From NCBI GenBank assembly GCA_001970855.1, contig LSSN01000028.1, positions 6,207 to 27,926 on the forward strand: a stretch of 21,720 bases of DNA, read 5' to 3'. Below, piece after piece: positions 20,453-21,720 of the stretch (the stretch's first letter is position 1; each line of letters begins with the position of its first letter). A program made the position numbers and the translations under genes. The notes beneath the pieces were generated by a model. The model saw nothing but the letters and a program-made list of their open reading frames with translations. It was not told where the DNA came from and ran no database searches. Source of the DNA: Smittium culicis (taxonomy: Eukaryota > Kickxellomycota > Harpellomycetes > Harpellales > Legeriomycetaceae).

Positions 20453-21720
20453 ATGACAAAATTAAACATATTGTTTTTAGCTATCAGTTCAGTAGCAGCA
20501 TTGACAAGCAATCTTAATACAACGGCAGTATATAAGCCATTATACAAAAATGGAAAAAACACAGTTGTTAGAAAAATTGAAGTTGACCTGCCATCGTACG
20601 AAAGTGTGCATGAAGAAGCTAAGGCATCAAAATTAGTTTACGAACCAAATACTATTTCAACTACCGGATGGAGTGCAGGAAACCTTGAGTTTCTATCAAC
20701 TAAAAAGTTTGATGGCAACGAAATTATATGTAGAAACTGCGCTGCCAATAGAAATGAAGAACTGGAAGTCAGCGATATTCCTGGATTTGGAAAATGCATT
20801 GGAGGATTCTGCGAATACCAAAGCACAAACTGCTACTACAACATCCAGCAAAAGTATTGGTGGAAATGTAAACCTGACGAAATTAACAACAAAAATAAAA
20901 TCGTAAAGAAAAATAACGATAATTGCGAAACCTGGAAATCGATTGTCCCATTCACAGTAGTCTCAAATGGATCAAAGAAGTACGACTTGAGCAAACCAAT
21001 AACTTTCCCATGCAACAAGGATGGATTCGATATGGACCTTGACATCGAAACAACGGACGATTTGTACTTGATGCTGTCAGACAAAAAAGTGTACAGCCCC
21101 ACCGACAAAGTCGTTGAAATATCTTTCAACTTCAAGGACAAGATTTACAAAATCACCGAAAGAGTCGTTGGCTCAGCCTCCGGTGGCAGCCAATCTTCAG
21201 GCGGCTCAAGAGCATTCAACGGTAGAATCAGAATCTCGTACACTGGATCCGATCTCAACATCTATATTAACAACGAAGGCGAGCCGTTCTACAAAATCGC
21301 AAACAAAACATTCAAGGCATTGTACTTTGCACCAAACTCAGGCAAAGTCGATGTGACTTTTGGATATATGTTTTGCTATGGACAAGCAGAATGTGATGCA
21401 TCTACTGCACCCGCAACAATTGAACCAACTTCCGCTCTACCAACTCTCACATCATCAGCCCAATCAGTATTCACATCATCAGTTCAACCAGTTCTTACAT
21501 CATCAGCCCAACCAGCTTCAGTGACTTCGTCATCCGCAGCTGCATCTTCTATTCAACAGATTGAACAGTGCGATACCACGAAATCGATCGTCCCATTCAC
21601 TGTTGTCTCAAACGGATACAGAAAGTACGACTTGAGCAAGCCAATAACTTTCCCATGCAACAAGGATGGATTCGATATGGACCTTGACATCGAAACAACG
21701 GACGATTTGTACTTGATGCT
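20453..21720 (+). CDS. Secreted modular surface protein, N-terminal 422 residues (3' end outside the window)
   Basis: The frame is open from the ATG at 20453 to the window end. The first in-frame upstream stop is TAA at 20417, and no earlier in-frame ATG lies between. Residues 1-17 (MTKLNILFLAISSVAAL) form a signal peptide. Residues 18-90 are polar. Residues 93-139 hold six cysteines (93, 96, 115, 120, 127, 139). Module 1 spans about 158-314: it starts NCETWKSIVPFTVVSNG, has DLYLMLSD and FNGRIRISYTGSDLNIYINN, and ends with Cys308 and Cys314. Residues 315-372 are a Ser/Thr/Pro/Ala linker with TSSAQP-like repeats, likely O-glycosylated. From Cys373 a second module repeats the first almost exactly. 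The order resembles fungal wall adhesins. The module's strand pattern recalls the farnesoic-acid O-methyltransferase-like (Methyltransf_FA) carbohydrate-binding fold, which is an inference from memory. Coding GC is well above the upstream desert. A GPI site, if any, would be beyond the window. Confidence 0.8.
   Translation, partial: MTKLNILFLAISSVAALTSNLNTTAVYKPLYKNGKNTVVRKIEVDLPSYESVHEEAKASKLVYEPNTISTTGWSAGNLEFLSTKKFDGNEIICRNCAANRNEELEVSDIPGFGKCIGGFCEYQSTNCYYNIQQKYWWKCKPDEINNKNKIVKKNNDNCETWKSIVPFTVVSNGSKKYDLSKPITFPCNKDGFDMDLDIETTDDLYLMLSDKKVYSPTDKVVEISFNFKDKIYKITERVVGSASGGSQSSGGSRAFNGRIRISYTGSDLNIYINNEGEPFYKIANKTFKALYFAPNSGKVDVTFGYMFCYGQAECDASTAPATIEPTSALPTLTSSAQSVFTSSVQPVLTSSAQPASVTSSSAAASSIQQIEQCDTTKSIVPFTVVSNGYRKYDLSKPITFPCNKDGFDMDLDIETTDDLYLM
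20939..21075 (+). repeat. Internal gene repeat, first copy
   Basis: This encodes module 1 from Ser163 (SIVPFTVVSNG...). It recurs in frame at 21584-21720, an offset of 645 bp (215 codons). The last 80 bases (20996-21075) are identical to 21641-21720, including third positions; the first 57 differ at only a few sites. It continues to an unknown extent past the window. Confidence 0.9.
21584..21720 (+). repeat. Internal gene repeat, second copy (cut by window end)
   Basis: Start of the second module (Ser378 onward). The main protein differences from copy one are Ser-Lys to Tyr-Arg after VVSNG. The identity at silent sites shows a recent duplication or gene conversion. Confidence 0.9.

Noticed and set aside
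20638..21356. Several open frames on both strands within the surface-protein gene
   Set aside because: They are out-of-frame shadows of the continuous frame 20453-21720, which has a signal peptide, ordered modules and an in-frame repeat.

Overview
The window looks like nuclear DNA of a small eukaryote, most likely a fungus. The evidence is: a spliceosomal-type intron (GTAATT...TATAG) joining two reading frames in phase; a secreted, Ser/Thr-rich surface protein gene without visible introns; short TTAA-flanked transposon derivatives; a decayed LINE; and a poly(A)-tailed retroposed insert with target-site duplications. I cannot name the species.

Layout. (1) Positions 1-675, minus strand: the 5' part of an unrecognised gene with a beta-propeller-like segment. 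It runs off the left edge through an A14 and a G13 homopolymer. (2) About 676-2200: a GC-richer non-coding region holding this gene's promoter, a 27-bp tandem repeat and a cluster of GATA-type motifs. (3) About 2200-20,290: an AT-rich (by eye near four-fifths A+T), gene-free tract of about 18 kb. It contains eight copies or fragments of a ~188-bp TTAA-flanked MITE-like family in two clusters (2.7-3.7 kb and 15.5-19.0 kb), a second family of degenerate inverted-repeat elements (16.5-19.6 kb), a GC-richer LINE pseudogene (minus strand, 9263-10272) and one retroposed transcript (18394-18608). (4) 20,453-21,720, plus strand: the 5' end of a gene for a secreted, probably wall-anchored protein. It has a Cys-rich N-terminal module, a roughly 150-residue module, a Ser/Thr linker and the start of a second, almost identical module. 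It runs off the right edge.

The two genes are unrelated and point away from the desert, so the 18 kb is flanked by divergently oriented promoters. The desert reads as a transposon graveyard, possibly heterochromatic, subtelomeric or centromeric. No autonomous transposase, CRISPR array, tRNA or rRNA gene is supported. The most interesting signals are the TTAA element family with a near-perfect palindromic pair, the clean retrocopy with TSDs and a poly(A) signal, and the freshly homogenised internal repeat of the surface protein.
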